From contig NZ_JAIWOY010000013.1 of NCBI RefSeq assembly GCF_020216525.1, positions 1 through 64,000 on the forward strand: DNA of 64,000 nucleotides. Direction: 5' to 3'. Shown here one piece after another: positions 9,858-21,238 of this stretch; the first letter of the stretch is position 1; each line of letters begins with the position of its first letter. This DNA is from Nocardioides nematodiphilus. Lineage in GTDB: Bacteria; Actinomycetota; Actinomycetes; Propionibacteriales; Nocardioidaceae. The notes under the pieces were generated by a model that was not told where the DNA came from, searched no databases, and saw nothing but the letters and a program-made list of their open reading frames with translations. The position numbers and the translations under genes were made by a program.

Positions 9858-10475
9858 ATGGAAGTTGTCATCACGGCTCGCAACTGCGAGATCAACGACC
9901 GTTATCGGGAACACGTCACCGACAAGCTGGCGCGATTGGAGAAGCACGACCACCGCATCATCCGGGTGCACGTGGAGGTCGACTGCGAACCCAATCCGCG
10001 TCAGAACAAGGGCGCGGTGCACGTTGAGCTGACGGCTTTCTCCAAGGGTCCGGTGATCCGCGCCGAGGCCTGCGCGGAGGACAAGATGGGCGCCCTCGAC
10101 CTGGCGCTCGACAAGATGGCCTCACAGATGCGCAAGGCGGCCGATCGTCGCCGAGTCCACCGCGGCCGGCACGCGCCGGTCTCCGTCGGCCAGGCCCTCG
10201 CCGACGTCCCCGTCGACATCGATGCGACCTCGGAGGAGGACGAGCCGCAGGAGCGGATGGTCGGACCGATCTCCGTCCTCGGCGATGGCCCCCTCGTGGT
10301 GCGCGAGAAGTCGCACTCCGCCGAGCCGATGACCCTCGACCAGGCTCTGTACGAGATGGAACTGGTCGGTCATGACTTCTTCTTGTTCGTGGACAAGGAG
10401 ACCGAGCGACCCTCGGTCGTCTACCGACGCCGCGGCTACGACTACGGCGTGATCACCCTGGACCTGGGGAAGTAG
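9858..10475 (+). CDS. hpf: Long-form ribosome hibernation promoting factor
   Basis: Long HPF (205 aa) that binds the small ribosomal subunit and dimerises 70S ribosomes into inactive 100S particles in starved cells. The N-terminal HPF/RaiA domain begins MEVVITARNCEINDRYREHV and covers about 100 residues. After a linker, the C-terminal dimerisation domain shows PMTLDQALYEMELVGHDFFLF and VVYRRRGYDYGVITL. ATG 9858 has an ideal AGGAGG at 9847-9852; an in-frame extension from 9756 would run through the leader hairpins. Expression is probably controlled through the structured leader. Confidence 0.96.
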   Translation: MEVVITARNCEINDRYREHVTDKLARLEKHDHRIIRVHVEVDCEPNPRQNKGAVHVELTAFSKGPVIRAEACAEDKMGALDLALDKMASQMRKAADRRRVHRGRHAPVSVGQALADVPVDIDATSEEDEPQERMVGPISVLGDGPLVVREKSHSAEPMTLDQALYEMELVGHDFFLFVDKETERPSVVYRRRGYDYGVITLDLGK

Positions 10476-10506
10476 TCCTAGTCCGAACAGGGTAGACATG
10501 TGGGAG

Positions 10507-10532
10507 CGGGGTGGCCCTGGTGGGCCACCCCG
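10507..10532 (+). terminator. Terminator after hpf
   Basis: Perfect 11-bp stem CGGGGTGGCCC (10507-10517) with GGGCCACCCCG (10522-10532) and a TGGT loop, 31 nt after the hpf stop. It separates hpf from the following regulator gene. Confidence 0.8.
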
Positions 10533-10595
10533 TCTCGCTGTCCACACGGCACAGTCGGGGGGTCCCGACCGGCCGGAACGTGTCATGATGCGGGG

Positions 10596-11273
10596 GTGCC
10601 TCCCACCACTTCCTCCGGCGAACCCGTCCGCGTCCTGGTCGTAGACGATCAGGAGCTCTTCCGTCGTGGTCTGACGATGCTGCTCGGCGTCGAGTCGGGC
10701 ATCGAGGTCGTCGGTGAGGCCGGCGACGGTGACGAGGGAGCGGCGCTGGCCGCGGCCTGCGCGCCGGACGTGGTGCTGCTCGACATCCGGATGCCGAAGC
10801 GCACCGGCCTGGAGGCCTGCACCGCCATCAAGGAGGCCGTCCCGTCGGCCAAGATCATCATGCTCACCGTCTCCGACGAGGAGGCCGACCTGTACGAGGC
10901 GGTGAAGTCGGGCGCATCGGGCTACCTTCTCAAGGACTCCTCGATCGAGGAGGTCGCGCAGGCCGTACGCGTCGTCGCCGACGGCCAGTCGCTGATCAGC
11001 CCGTCGATGGCGGTCAAGCTGATCGACGAGTTCAAGCAGATGTCGCGCCCTGAGCGCGAGGCGCCCGGCGGCCTGCGCCTCACCGAGCGCGAGCTGGAGG
11101 TGCTGCGCCTGGTGGCCAAGGGCCTCAACAACCGCGAGGTCGCCAAGCAGCTCTTCATCTCCGAGAACACGGTGAAGAACCACGTGCGCAACATCTTGGA
11201 GAAGCTGCAGCTGCACTCCCGGATGGAGGCCGTCATGTACGCCGTCCGCGAGAAGCTGCTCGACATCCCCTGA
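10596..11273 (+). CDS. NarL/FixJ-type response regulator, orphan
   Basis: LuxR-family response regulator of 225 aa. The receiver domain has VVDDQELFR and phospho-acceptor Asp63 in VVLLDIRMPKRTG. The C-terminal helix-turn-helix reads LTERELEVLRLVAKGLNNRE followed by KQLFISENTVKNHVRNI. GTG 10596 is the only start placing the receiver near the N-terminus; the earlier in-frame start runs through the hpf terminator. No histidine kinase is adjacent, so the partner must be elsewhere. It sits between hpf and the accessory insert before secA. A strong terminator follows at once. Confidence 0.92.
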   Translation: MPPTTSSGEPVRVLVVDDQELFRRGLTMLLGVESGIEVVGEAGDGDEGAALAAACAPDVVLLDIRMPKRTGLEACTAIKEAVPSAKIIMLTVSDEEADLYEAVKSGASGYLLKDSSIEEVAQAVRVVADGQSLISPSMAVKLIDEFKQMSRPEREAPGGLRLTERELEVLRLVAKGLNNREVAKQLFISENTVKNHVRNILEKLQLHSRMEAVMYAVREKLLDIP

Positions 11274-11290
11274 GCGACACCAGACCTGAA

Positions 11291-11322
11291 GAAGGGCCCC
11301 CGCCACCCGGCGGGGGCCCTTC
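11291..11322. terminator. Bidirectional terminator
   Basis: Perfect 14-bp stem GAAGGGCCCCCGCC (11291-11304) with GGCGGGGGCCCTTC (11309-11322) and an ACCC loop. It lies between the converging response regulator and the large secreted protein, 17 nt from each stop. T residues follow on each strand. Confidence 0.92.
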
Positions 11323-11339
11323 TCACGTCGTGCTGACCG

Positions 11340-14300
11340 CTACTTCCGACGCTTCAGGTGGATCACCTGCTTCGTGGTCACCCGGGTGCCGTCTGCGGCG
11401 ATGAAGGTGACCGTCACCGTCACCGTCACCCGGTGGTGCGTGGCGAGGCTGGCCCGCAGCTTGCCCTTGAGCCTGACCGGGACCGACACGGTGCCCGTCG
11501 CGGCGACGGTCTGGCTGACCACGTGTCGGCCCCGCACGACCACGGTGCCCGGGCCGTTCACGGCCACCACGATGCTCGCCGTGCCCCGCTTGGTGTGCCG
11601 GGTGATCCCGCCGATGTGCACGGTCGGGACCGGCGGGGTGGTGCCGGTGGTCGGCGCCCCCGTCGGAGTGCCGGTCGGGGTGCCGGTCGGCGTACCCGTG
11701 GGTGCGCCGGTGGGCGTACCGGTCGGGGTGCCGCCCGGCGAGGTGGCCCCGGCGTCGACCCGCAGCGTGACCGGGAGCGAGGTGGTGGCCTGCCCTGAGG
11801 AGTCGGTCACCACCGCGGCCAGCGTGACGGTCCGGCCCGCGTACGTCGCATCGGGCGTCCATCCGAACGCGTACGGCGCGACCTTCGCGGTCCCGACGAC
11901 CTTGCCGTCGACCACCAGCGTGGCCGAGGAGACGGCGAAGTCGTCCGAGGCGATCGCCAGCGGGGCGAGAGCCCCGCCGACCGGGACGTGCGCGCCGTCG
12001 GTCACGTCGGCGAGGATCGCCGTCGGAGCCTGGTCACTGGTCGGGCCGTACGTCGTCGGCACCGTCGGGAGCGGCAGCGAGGAGCGGCTGCTCAGGGTGA
12101 CGGACGCCTTGTTGTCCGTACCCGTGCCGGAGATCGCCTCCGCGCCCGTCGTCGGGTCGGCGGGACCGCCCGACACCGGGGCCGCAGTGCCGAGGAAGCT
12201 GCCGCTGAGGACGAACGGTGCGCCCGATCGCACGGCGCTCCTGTCGGCGGTGGCGTTGTAGACCGCGAACCCGTTGTTGGTGATCGAGTCACCCGATCCG
12301 GTGAGCGCTCCGGTGACGTCGGTACCGGCGTCGGTCAGCAGCAGGCCAACCGACTTCGACGGGTCGGTCTTGTAGAAGTTCCCGGTGATCTGGGAGCCGT
12401 TGACGTAGCCGGTGACCCCGGAGGTGTACTGCACGCCGACCTGCGGGAACAGCCTGCTCGAGCTGCCCTTGACCACCGTCGAGCTGACGTAGCCGTGGTT
12501 GCGGATGCCCGTGCGGACCAGGTTGTCCGGGCTGCCGTCCTTGCCGCGTGCGCCGTCGAACAGGACGCCGCCGGACTGGTAGCCCTTGACGACGCTGTTC
12601 GCGACGGTGAGCTCGCTCTCCACGGTGCCCGGACCGGCGCCCTGGACCCAGCCGGTCTTGACGATGCCCCAGCCGTGCGGGTGGTCCGCCAGCTCATCGG
12701 CGGTGGTCGCGACCTTCATCGGGCCGACGACCGAGTTGGAGACGCGACCGGCGGCACCGAAGTAGGCGATGCCGGCCTCGGCCCAGGTGTCGCCCGCGGT
12801 GACCGTCACGCCGGAGATGTCGACGAAGAGCTCGTTGGTGTCGGTCGAACCGAGCGACTGCCGCGAGATCGTGATGACGTTGCCGCCACCGTCGCGCAGG
12901 TCCGGAACCTGCCCGGCCAGCGAGTCGATCGACTGATCGGGCTCGATGGTCACCTTGTCGGCTCCGGCGCCCTTGATCTTCAGCGGCTTGTTGATCGTCA
13001 GACCGTTGGTCGCACCGGTGGCCGAGGGGCTCGCGGTGCTGGAGCTGGGCGTCGAGGACTCCTGGTAGATGCCGGCGCAGACCACGATCGTGTCCCAGGG
13101 CTGGGCGTGATTCACCGCGTCCTGGATGTGCGTGAACTGGGCGTTCGGGCACTGCTGACGGTCGTCGTCGACAGTCCAGGTGGTGTTGCCCTGCGGGTTG
13201 CCGACCACGTCGATCAGCGTCTCGTGGCCGGGCGCGGCGTCGTACGCGTTGAGGTACGTCGCCGGGTCGGTGTGCTTATCCGTGCCATAGCCGGCGCCGT
13301 CTGCCTTGGCGGGACCGTCGGAGAGCAGCTGCGCACCCGCGTCGGTCTCCTGGAACCGAACGTCGGCCAGCTCGATCGAGCCGGACGACGGGGTGCCGTC
13401 GACACCGAACCGCAGGGACAGGCCCTCGATCTTGCTGAGGTCGACACCCTGGGCGGCGAACGCGGTGAGGGGCACCCGGATCTGGTCGAGCACGATGTGC
13501 GTGTTCGGCGTGTTGGTGCCCGTCGACATGTGCAGGGCGTTGTCCCAGCGCGGGTCGCTGGCGTCCACCGAGCCGGTGTGACCGGCCGTGTCGGTCAGGA
13601 CGATCTTGAAGTCCTGCGTCGTCGCGGCCGGATCGTATGAGGTGGGCTTCTCGTTCGGCCAGCAGGGCAGCGCCGTGGAGCAGCCGGACGAGGTGGTGTC
13701 CTTGGTGCCGTCGCCGCGGTTGTCCGCGCCGGGGTTCGCGCGGTCGAAGAAGTTGACGGAGGCGTCCATGGCGAGCGCCTTGTAGCCGCTCATGTCCTGC
13801 GAGGTCGACGGGAGCTGGGCGTCGAGGGTCGCCGGCTTGCCGTTGTCCCACCCCAGGGTCAGCTGACGTCCGTAGGACTCGTTGACCGGGGAGTTCTCCC
13901 GCATCCCGTTGCTCTGGCCGCCCAGCGCGTTGGGGTCGGGAAGGGGACAGGGCTTGGCGGCGGTGGGCAGACCACCCATACCGAGCTGCGCCGGCGCGAA
14001 GTCGGTCGGCTCGGGGTTGCACCAGTCGTAGCGGCTGAAGCCGCTCCCGGTGAGCGAACCGCCCAGTGCATTCTCGGTCAGCGGGTTCTGGATGTCGGGC
14101 CGGATCACGTCCACACGCTCGCCGGGTGCACCGAAGTAGGTGGTGTTGACGCGCTCGCTGCACGGGATCGCCGTGCCGCTCGTGCTGGTGGGGCAGGCGC
14201 TGGAGGGCACCTGGAGGCCGGTGGAGCTATCAGACAGCTCGCCGGTCATGTACGGCTGGAAGGCGCCCTCGCCGCCGACATAGCGGCGGAAGAACGCGGC

Positions 14301-15587
14301 CATCGTGGCGAGGCCGAGCTTCTCCTGGTCACCCATCAGACCGGGGTCGCCGGAGATCTTGGTGTCCTTGGTGGGGTCGAGCAGGTTGGCGTCGTCGATG
14401 AGGTAGTTCTTGGTGGCGTCCGTCAGCGACGGGTCGGGGTTCGCGGTGCCGACCGCGTTCCTCTGGTCGGCGGTGGAGTACGCCGCTCCGCTGAGGCGCA
14501 GGTTGTGCGGGTGCACGTTGTTCGCCGCGAAGGGGTACGAGTTGCCGCAGGCCGCGTCGTTGTTCGCCTGCCCGTCGGCACCGCCGTCGGCGTACCAGAC
14601 CGAGTTGTACCAGTTGTGGATCGCACCGAGGTGCTCGACCTGGATGCGCGGGAACGGGTCGTTCGGGTTGATGTACTGGCTGCGCTCGAAGAGCCGGGCG
14701 CCCTGCAGGTTGGAGACGTCACCGTCACACATGGGCAGGATCGACATGAACGGCATCCCGTACGGTGCCTTGCGCTCGTAGTCGACCGGCGCCAGTGAGA
14801 TGACGCCCCGGATGGGGTAGCGCGGACCGTCGGTGCGAATGCGGTTGTAGTCGAGGAAGTTGGCCACCGCGTCACCGCCCCGGGAGTGGCCCATCATGCC
14901 GATCCGGGACATGTCGAGGTGCCCGGAGAGGAGCGTGCCGACCGTGGTGTGGGCGTCGTCCGGCAGGCCGCCGGGCTTGCCGGCCTTGCCGAGCGCGTCC
15001 AGCGCGGCAGCCATCAACATGCGGCGGGCGTGCATGCCCTTGCCCATGGATCCGTCCTGGCGCATCATCAGCTGGTCCTGCGACAGCGAGAACGTGGTGT
15101 AGCCCCAGGTGGCGAGGTTCTGCGCGAGGTAGGCGTAGCCCGACTCGTTGTGCTTGTAGACGGTGCAGGTCGGCGTAGTCGTGCCGTTGGGTGCCGCCAC
15201 GTCGCACGACCCGTGGTTGCCGTGCACCAGGAAGATCAGCGGCGACGGATCGGTCCGCTTGGTGTAGTCGGGGGTGTACAGCTGTCCGCGGATCTCGAGC
15301 TGCTCGGGGGCCTGGGCCGTGCCGGCGGTGGGAGCGGCGCCACCGGAGTTGGGCTCCTGGATGTCGGCGAGACCGAGCTTGACCTCCTGGACGACCTGGA
15401 AGCCGTATGGTCCGGTGGCGGTGGGGTCCGGCAGGTCGTCCGAGGTGACCGTGGGGGTGGCCAGCTGGCTCGTCGGTGAGGGGCTGCTGGTGATGGCCTG
15501 GGCCGTGGCGGGCAGCAATGGGGCCGCCAGCAGTGCCGCCACGGGAGCGAGCGCGAGTCTGCGCCAGCGGTGCGGAGTGGGGTTCAC
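11340..15587 (-). CDS. Giant secreted alpha/beta hydrolase with beta-helix and Ig-like regions
   Basis: A ~1415-aa exported protein. It has a signal peptide (residues ~1-32, ending TAQA), then an alpha/beta-hydrolase with LIFLVHGNHGSCD and the nucleophile elbow GHSRGGD (Ser near 234). A middle region without clear assignment (~550-800) follows, then a parallel beta-helix-like segment (~805-1160, opening near FTHIQDAVNHAQPWDTIVV), one Ig-like/cadherin-like repeat (~1190-1277), a Thr-Pro-Thr-Gly linker (~1283-1310) and a Lys/Arg-rich C-terminal domain ending KRRK. GTG 15587 has AGGAGA upstream; the longer frame lacks a signal start. No cell-wall sorting motif is visible. The combination suggests a surface or secreted esterase that binds polymer. 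The substrate is unknown. Confidence 0.8.
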   Translation of the reverse strand: MNPTPHRWRRLALAPVAALLAAPLLPATAQAITSSPSPTSQLATPTVTSDDLPDPTATGPYGFQVVQEVKLGLADIQEPNSGGAAPTAGTAQAPEQLEIRGQLYTPDYTKRTDPSPLIFLVHGNHGSCDVAAPNGTTTPTCTVYKHNESGYAYLAQNLATWGYTTFSLSQDQLMMRQDGSMGKGMHARRMLMAAALDALGKAGKPGGLPDDAHTTVGTLLSGHLDMSRIGMMGHSRGGDAVANFLDYNRIRTDGPRYPIRGVISLAPVDYERKAPYGMPFMSILPMCDGDVSNLQGARLFERSQYINPNDPFPRIQVEHLGAIHNWYNSVWYADGGADGQANNDAACGNSYPFAANNVHPHNLRLSGAAYSTADQRNAVGTANPDPSLTDATKNYLIDDANLLDPTKDTKISGDPGLMGDQEKLGLATMAAFFRRYVGGEGAFQPYMTGELSDSSTGLQVPSSACPTSTSGTAIPCSERVNTTYFGAPGERVDVIRPDIQNPLTENALGGSLTGSGFSRYDWCNPEPTDFAPAQLGMGGLPTAAKPCPLPDPNALGGQSNGMRENSPVNESYGRQLTLGWDNGKPATLDAQLPSTSQDMSGYKALAMDASVNFFDRANPGADNRGDGTKDTTSSGCSTALPCWPNEKPTSYDPAATTQDFKIVLTDTAGHTGSVDASDPRWDNALHMSTGTNTPNTHIVLDQIRVPLTAFAAQGVDLSKIEGLSLRFGVDGTPSSGSIELADVRFQETDAGAQLLSDGPAKADGAGYGTDKHTDPATYLNAYDAAPGHETLIDVVGNPQGNTTWTVDDDRQQCPNAQFTHIQDAVNHAQPWDTIVVCAGIYQESSTPSSSTASPSATGATNGLTINKPLKIKGAGADKVTIEPDQSIDSLAGQVPDLRDGGGNVITISRQSLGSTDTNELFVDISGVTVTAGDTWAEAGIAYFGAAGRVSNSVVGPMKVATTADELADHPHGWGIVKTGWVQGAGPGTVESELTVANSVVKGYQSGGVLFDGARGKDGSPDNLVRTGIRNHGYVSSTVVKGSSSRLFPQVGVQYTSGVTGYVNGSQITGNFYKTDPSKSVGLLLTDAGTDVTGALTGSGDSITNNGFAVYNATADRSAVRSGAPFVLSGSFLGTAAPVSGGPADPTTGAEAISGTGTDNKASVTLSSRSSLPLPTVPTTYGPTSDQAPTAILADVTDGAHVPVGGALAPLAIASDDFAVSSATLVVDGKVVGTAKVAPYAFGWTPDATYAGRTVTLAAVVTDSSGQATTSLPVTLRVDAGATSPGGTPTGTPTGAPTGTPTGTPTGTPTGAPTTGTTPPVPTVHIGGITRHTKRGTASIVVAVNGPGTVVVRGRHVVSQTVAATGTVSVPVRLKGKLRASLATHHRVTVTVTVTFIAADGTRVTTKQVIHLKRRK
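11664..11735. repeat. 12-bp tandem repeat coding a Thr-Pro-Thr-Gly linker
   Basis: About six degenerate copies of a 12-bp unit (GTGCCGGTCGGG-like on the plus strand) encode alternating GTPT and GAPT on the minus strand. This forms the flexible linker before the last domain of the giant secreted hydrolase. Such repeats change copy number by slippage. Confidence 0.85.
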
Positions 15588-15770
15588 CTGTTCTCCTGTT
15601 CTGTTGGCAGGGCCGTGGGGTTCGGCCATGCCCGCAGGACGCTAGGAGTCAGGTGTTTCTAGTAGATCTCTCAACTGTTTCTTCGGTGCGGTGCTTTTGG
15701 TCCTTTACGTTACGAGTGCTCACGCAGGAGCGCCGCGGGGTTGTCGGAGGTCTGCTCTACCCTCACTCGC

Positions 15771-16985
15771 GTGGAGTCGCTCTCACTCGCGCAGGCGCGC
15801 CGGATCGCGCTGGCCGCCCAGGGCTTCCTGGACAAGCCGCACCACCCGCCGACGATGCGGACCCTCCAGCGCACCATCGAGCGCACCGGGGTCCTCCAGG
15901 TCGACAGCGTCAACGTCCTGCAGCGCGCACACTTCATGCCGCTCTACTCGCGGATGGGCGCGTACGACGTCGACCTGCTGCGCCGCGCCTCGACCGGGCA
16001 GCGCGACCGTCGGCTCGTCGAGTACTGGGCGCATGTGCAGGCGTACATGCCGGTCGAGCTGTGGCCCGTGATGCGCCACCGGATGGACCACTACCGCGAA
16101 CGGAAGGGCAAGTGGTCGATCGTGGAGGCCGAGCCGGGCCTGGCCGAGAGCCTCCTCGCCGAGATCCGTGAGCGCGGCGCCGCCACCGCTCGCGAGCTCG
16201 ACGCCGGCCTCCCGCGCGCCAAGGAGCACTGGGGCTGGAACTGGTCCAACGCGCGCCGCGTGCTCGACTGGCTCTACACGACGGGCGACCTGGCGATCGC
16301 CGGGCGCACCAGCCAGTTCGAGGTGCTGTACGACGTCCCCGAGCGGGTCATCCCGAAGCCGATCCTCGACCTGCCCACGCCGCCGCTCCCCGAGGCGCAT
16401 CGCGAGCTGATCCGTCGTGCCGCCCGCTCGCACGGCGTCGCGACGGTCAAGGACCTGGCCGACTACTACCGGATGGGCGTCGCGGACACCGTCGCCGCCG
16501 TCACCACCCTGGTCGAGGACGGCGAGCTCGAGCCGGTCCGGGTCGAGGGCTGGACCCGGACCGCGTACCGGCATCGCGACGCGCGTCTCCCGCGGCGTAT
16601 CAGGGCGCGAGCGCTGCTCAGTCCCTTCGATCCCGTGGTGTGGGAGCGCGCCCGCACCGAGGCGCTGTTCGACTTCCACTACCGGATCGAGATCTACACC
16701 CCGGCGCACAAGCGGGTGCACGGCTACTACGTGCTCCCGTTCCTGCTCGGCGACCGGGTGGTGGGGCGTGTCGATCTCAAGGCCGATCGGCAGTACGGAG
16801 GCGGCTCCGGCCGCCTGATCGTCAAGGGTGCCTACGCCGAGCCGGGAGCGCCGAGCGACACCGCGGAGCAGCTCGTGGCCGAGCTGGGCCGGCTCGCCGG
16901 CTGGCTGAAGCTCGCCGGGATCGTGGTCGAAGAGCGCGGAGACCTGGCGCCGGGGCTACAGAAACTTGTCCCACCGGTAGAGTGA
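15771..16985 (+). CDS. Winged-helix DNA glycosylase, AlkX/YcaQ-like
   Basis: A 404-aa member of the HTH_42/YcaQ family, whose characterised members (E. coli YcaQ/AlkX, Streptomyces AlkZ) unhook DNA interstrand crosslinks or remove bulky alkylated bases. The catalytic Q-phi-D motif of the AlkX branch is visible as Q43-V44-D45 in TGVLQVDSVNVLQRAHFMP. The C-terminal half has WNWSNARRVLDWLYTTGDLA and FDFHYRIEIYTPAHKR, both typical of the family. GTG 15771 places the conserved SLAQARRIALAAQGF at the very N-terminus; TTG 15741 is an alternative. It is divergent from the giant hydrolase and 63 nt upstream of secA. Confidence 0.85.
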   Translation: MESLSLAQARRIALAAQGFLDKPHHPPTMRTLQRTIERTGVLQVDSVNVLQRAHFMPLYSRMGAYDVDLLRRASTGQRDRRLVEYWAHVQAYMPVELWPVMRHRMDHYRERKGKWSIVEAEPGLAESLLAEIRERGAATARELDAGLPRAKEHWGWNWSNARRVLDWLYTTGDLAIAGRTSQFEVLYDVPERVIPKPILDLPTPPLPEAHRELIRRAARSHGVATVKDLADYYRMGVADTVAAVTTLVEDGELEPVRVEGWTRTAYRHRDARLPRRIRARALLSPFDPVVWERARTEALFDFHYRIEIYTPAHKRVHGYYVLPFLLGDRVVGRVDLKADRQYGGGSGRLIVKGAYAEPGAPSDTAEQLVAELGRLAGWLKLAGIVVEERGDLAPGLQKLVPPVE

Positions 16986-17048
16986 GTGCGCTGCAGCACG
17001 TCCCGACGCTGCCGCTGGTCGTACCGTGAACTCAAGGAGCTAGCCCTC

Positions 17049-19910
<2,862 letters not shown>

Positions 19911-19923
19911 TCAGCTGATCGCC

Positions 19924-19959
19924 CACGCGGGCCCCGTCCTCCCGGACGGGGCCCGCGTG
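19924..19959. terminator. Bidirectional terminator after secA
   Basis: Perfect 16-bp stem CACGCGGGCCCCGTCC (19924-19939) with GGACGGGGCCCGCGTG (19944-19959) and a 4-nt loop, between secA and the converging Rv3235-like gene. Confidence 0.92.
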
Positions 19960-19973
19960 CCATTTCCGGGCCG

Positions 19974-20492
19974 TCAGGCGAACTGCAGGGCGGTGCAGAT
20001 CCAGCGGTTGTCGCTGGCCTCGAAGCGCGCGGCCAGTGCGCGCGAGCGCATCCCGTACCGGACGTGGACGCTGGTCTCCACGATCAGCGGGGTCACGAAG
20101 AAGGAGTGGACGCTGACCACCTTCGGGCGCACCGGCTGGACCCGGGCCTGTCCGGCCCGGTGCCGACCGGCGCGGCCGACGACCTCGGCGCGACGCTCGA
20201 GGTCGGCATAGACGGCCGCCGAGGTCCAGCGCAGCAGCTGGGTCACCGGGCGATCGCCACCGACGATCTCGACCGCGGCCTGGCCGAAGCGCCCGACCCA
20301 CGCGTCGAGCTGGCGGCGCTGGCTGCGCTCGATCGGGACGACGTCCGCGTGGGGGCCGCCCTCGTCGGGCGTTGGCGTCAGGGCGGCGGGCGGCTCCCGG
20401 CGGGGCTGCAGGTCGAGAGCGAGGGTGCCCTGCACCTCGGCGACCGGGACACGACGTCGCGGGTTGATCGGGGTGACGCTCATCGTGCTCAC
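19974..20492 (-). CDS. Rv3235-family (DUF6459-like) protein
   Basis: A 172-aa cytoplasmic protein resembling the actinobacterial Rv3235 family. The C-terminal half is recognisable (WVGRFGQAAVEIVGGDRPV, QLLRWTSAAVYADLERRAEV, VHSFFVTPLIVETSVHVRYG, RSRALAARFE), with a disordered proline-rich N-terminal third. Function is unknown. GTG 20492 overlaps the stop of the LysM gene by 4 nt and is preferred; ATG 20483 three codons later is possible. The family habitually sits near secA and beside a LysM protein, as here. Confidence 0.75.
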   Translation of the reverse strand: MSTMSVTPINPRRRVPVAEVQGTLALDLQPRREPPAALTPTPDEGGPHADVVPIERSQRRQLDAWVGRFGQAAVEIVGGDRPVTQLLRWTSAAVYADLERRAEVVGRAGRHRAGQARVQPVRPKVVSVHSFFVTPLIVETSVHVRYGMRSRALAARFEASDNRWICTALQFA

Positions 20493-21124
20493 CAGGCCTG
20501 CGGACGGGTCAGGCGCTGTCCGGGCAGGATGAGGTCGGGGTCGGCGCCGACGACATCGTGGTTGGCGGCGTAGAGCCGGCGCCAGGTGTGGGCGATGGTG
20601 CCGTCGTCCGCGTGCCGGGGCAGGCGCTCCTCGGCGAGGTGCCACAGGGAGTCGCCGGGCCGGACGACGATGTCGCCCCGGGACGTCGGCGGGGGCGTCG
20701 AACCGGGCTCAGGCGTCCGTGAGGGGGCCGGGTGCACGGCCGTGACGGCCGTGACGTGCGGCGGCACCAGGTGGATCGGGCCGGGCGTCGCGAGCGCGGG
20801 GGAGAAGGCAGCGCCGGTGAGGGCGAGCCCGCAGGCGCTGAGCACGAGACGCCGGTACGCGGCGGGCAGGCCACGCCGGTGCGCGGCGACCGGGCCCCCG
20901 GCTCGGGCAGCCTCGAGGAGCACCGCGAGGGTGACCAGCCACGCCCAGGCAGCGCAGGCGAGGAGGACGACCGTGCACCACTGTCCGAGCAGGTCGGCGA
21001 ACGGTTGGCCCGGATCGAGGTCGGTCGTGGGCACGAGGCCGGCGGCGAGGGTGGCGAGCGTCCCGGTCGCGGCGAGGGCCAGGGCAGTGGCGCGGAGACG
21101 GATGTGACGCGGCGAAGTGATCAT
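20489..21124 (-). CDS. LysM-domain membrane protein
   Basis: A 211-aa protein with an N-terminal hydrophobic segment (residues ~10-32), a second segment (CTVVLLACAAWAWLVTLAVLL), a third near LVLSACGLALTGAAF, a Pro/Thr-rich spacer, and a C-terminal LysM domain (VRPGDSLWHLAEERLP, then WRRLYAANHDVV, PDLILPGQRL). LysM binds peptidoglycan, so the C-terminus probably faces the wall. It is coupled to the Rv3235-like gene by a 4-nt overlap. Relatives next to Rv3235-type genes are common in actinobacteria; the role is unknown. Confidence 0.85.
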   Translation of the reverse strand: MITSPRHIRLRATALALAATGTLATLAAGLVPTTDLDPGQPFADLLGQWCTVVLLACAAWAWLVTLAVLLEAARAGGPVAAHRRGLPAAYRRLVLSACGLALTGAAFSPALATPGPIHLVPPHVTAVTAVHPAPSRTPEPGSTPPPTSRGDIVVRPGDSLWHLAEERLPRHADDGTIAHTWRRLYAANHDVVGADPDLILPGQRLTRPQAW

Positions 21125-21135
21125 CCCGAGTATCC

Positions 21136-21176
21136 TTGCGTTTGCGTTGGTTTGCTTAGTTCACGCCTGTTTGCGT
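21136..21176. promoter_or_regulatory. TTTGCG direct repeats in a divergent promoter
   Basis: The gap between the LysM gene and the following plus-strand gene has short repeats: CTTGCG (21135-21140), TTTGCG (21141-21146), TTTGCT (21151-21156) and TTTGCG (21170-21175). Several spacings are near one helical turn. This suggests a head-to-tail DNA-binding array upstream of one or both genes. No regulator is identified. Confidence 0.35.
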
Positions 21177-21238
21177 AGGGAGTCAACGGTCTGATCGCAC
21201 CTGTGGATAAGCGGCACCGCCCCCTCTACGCTGCTCGC

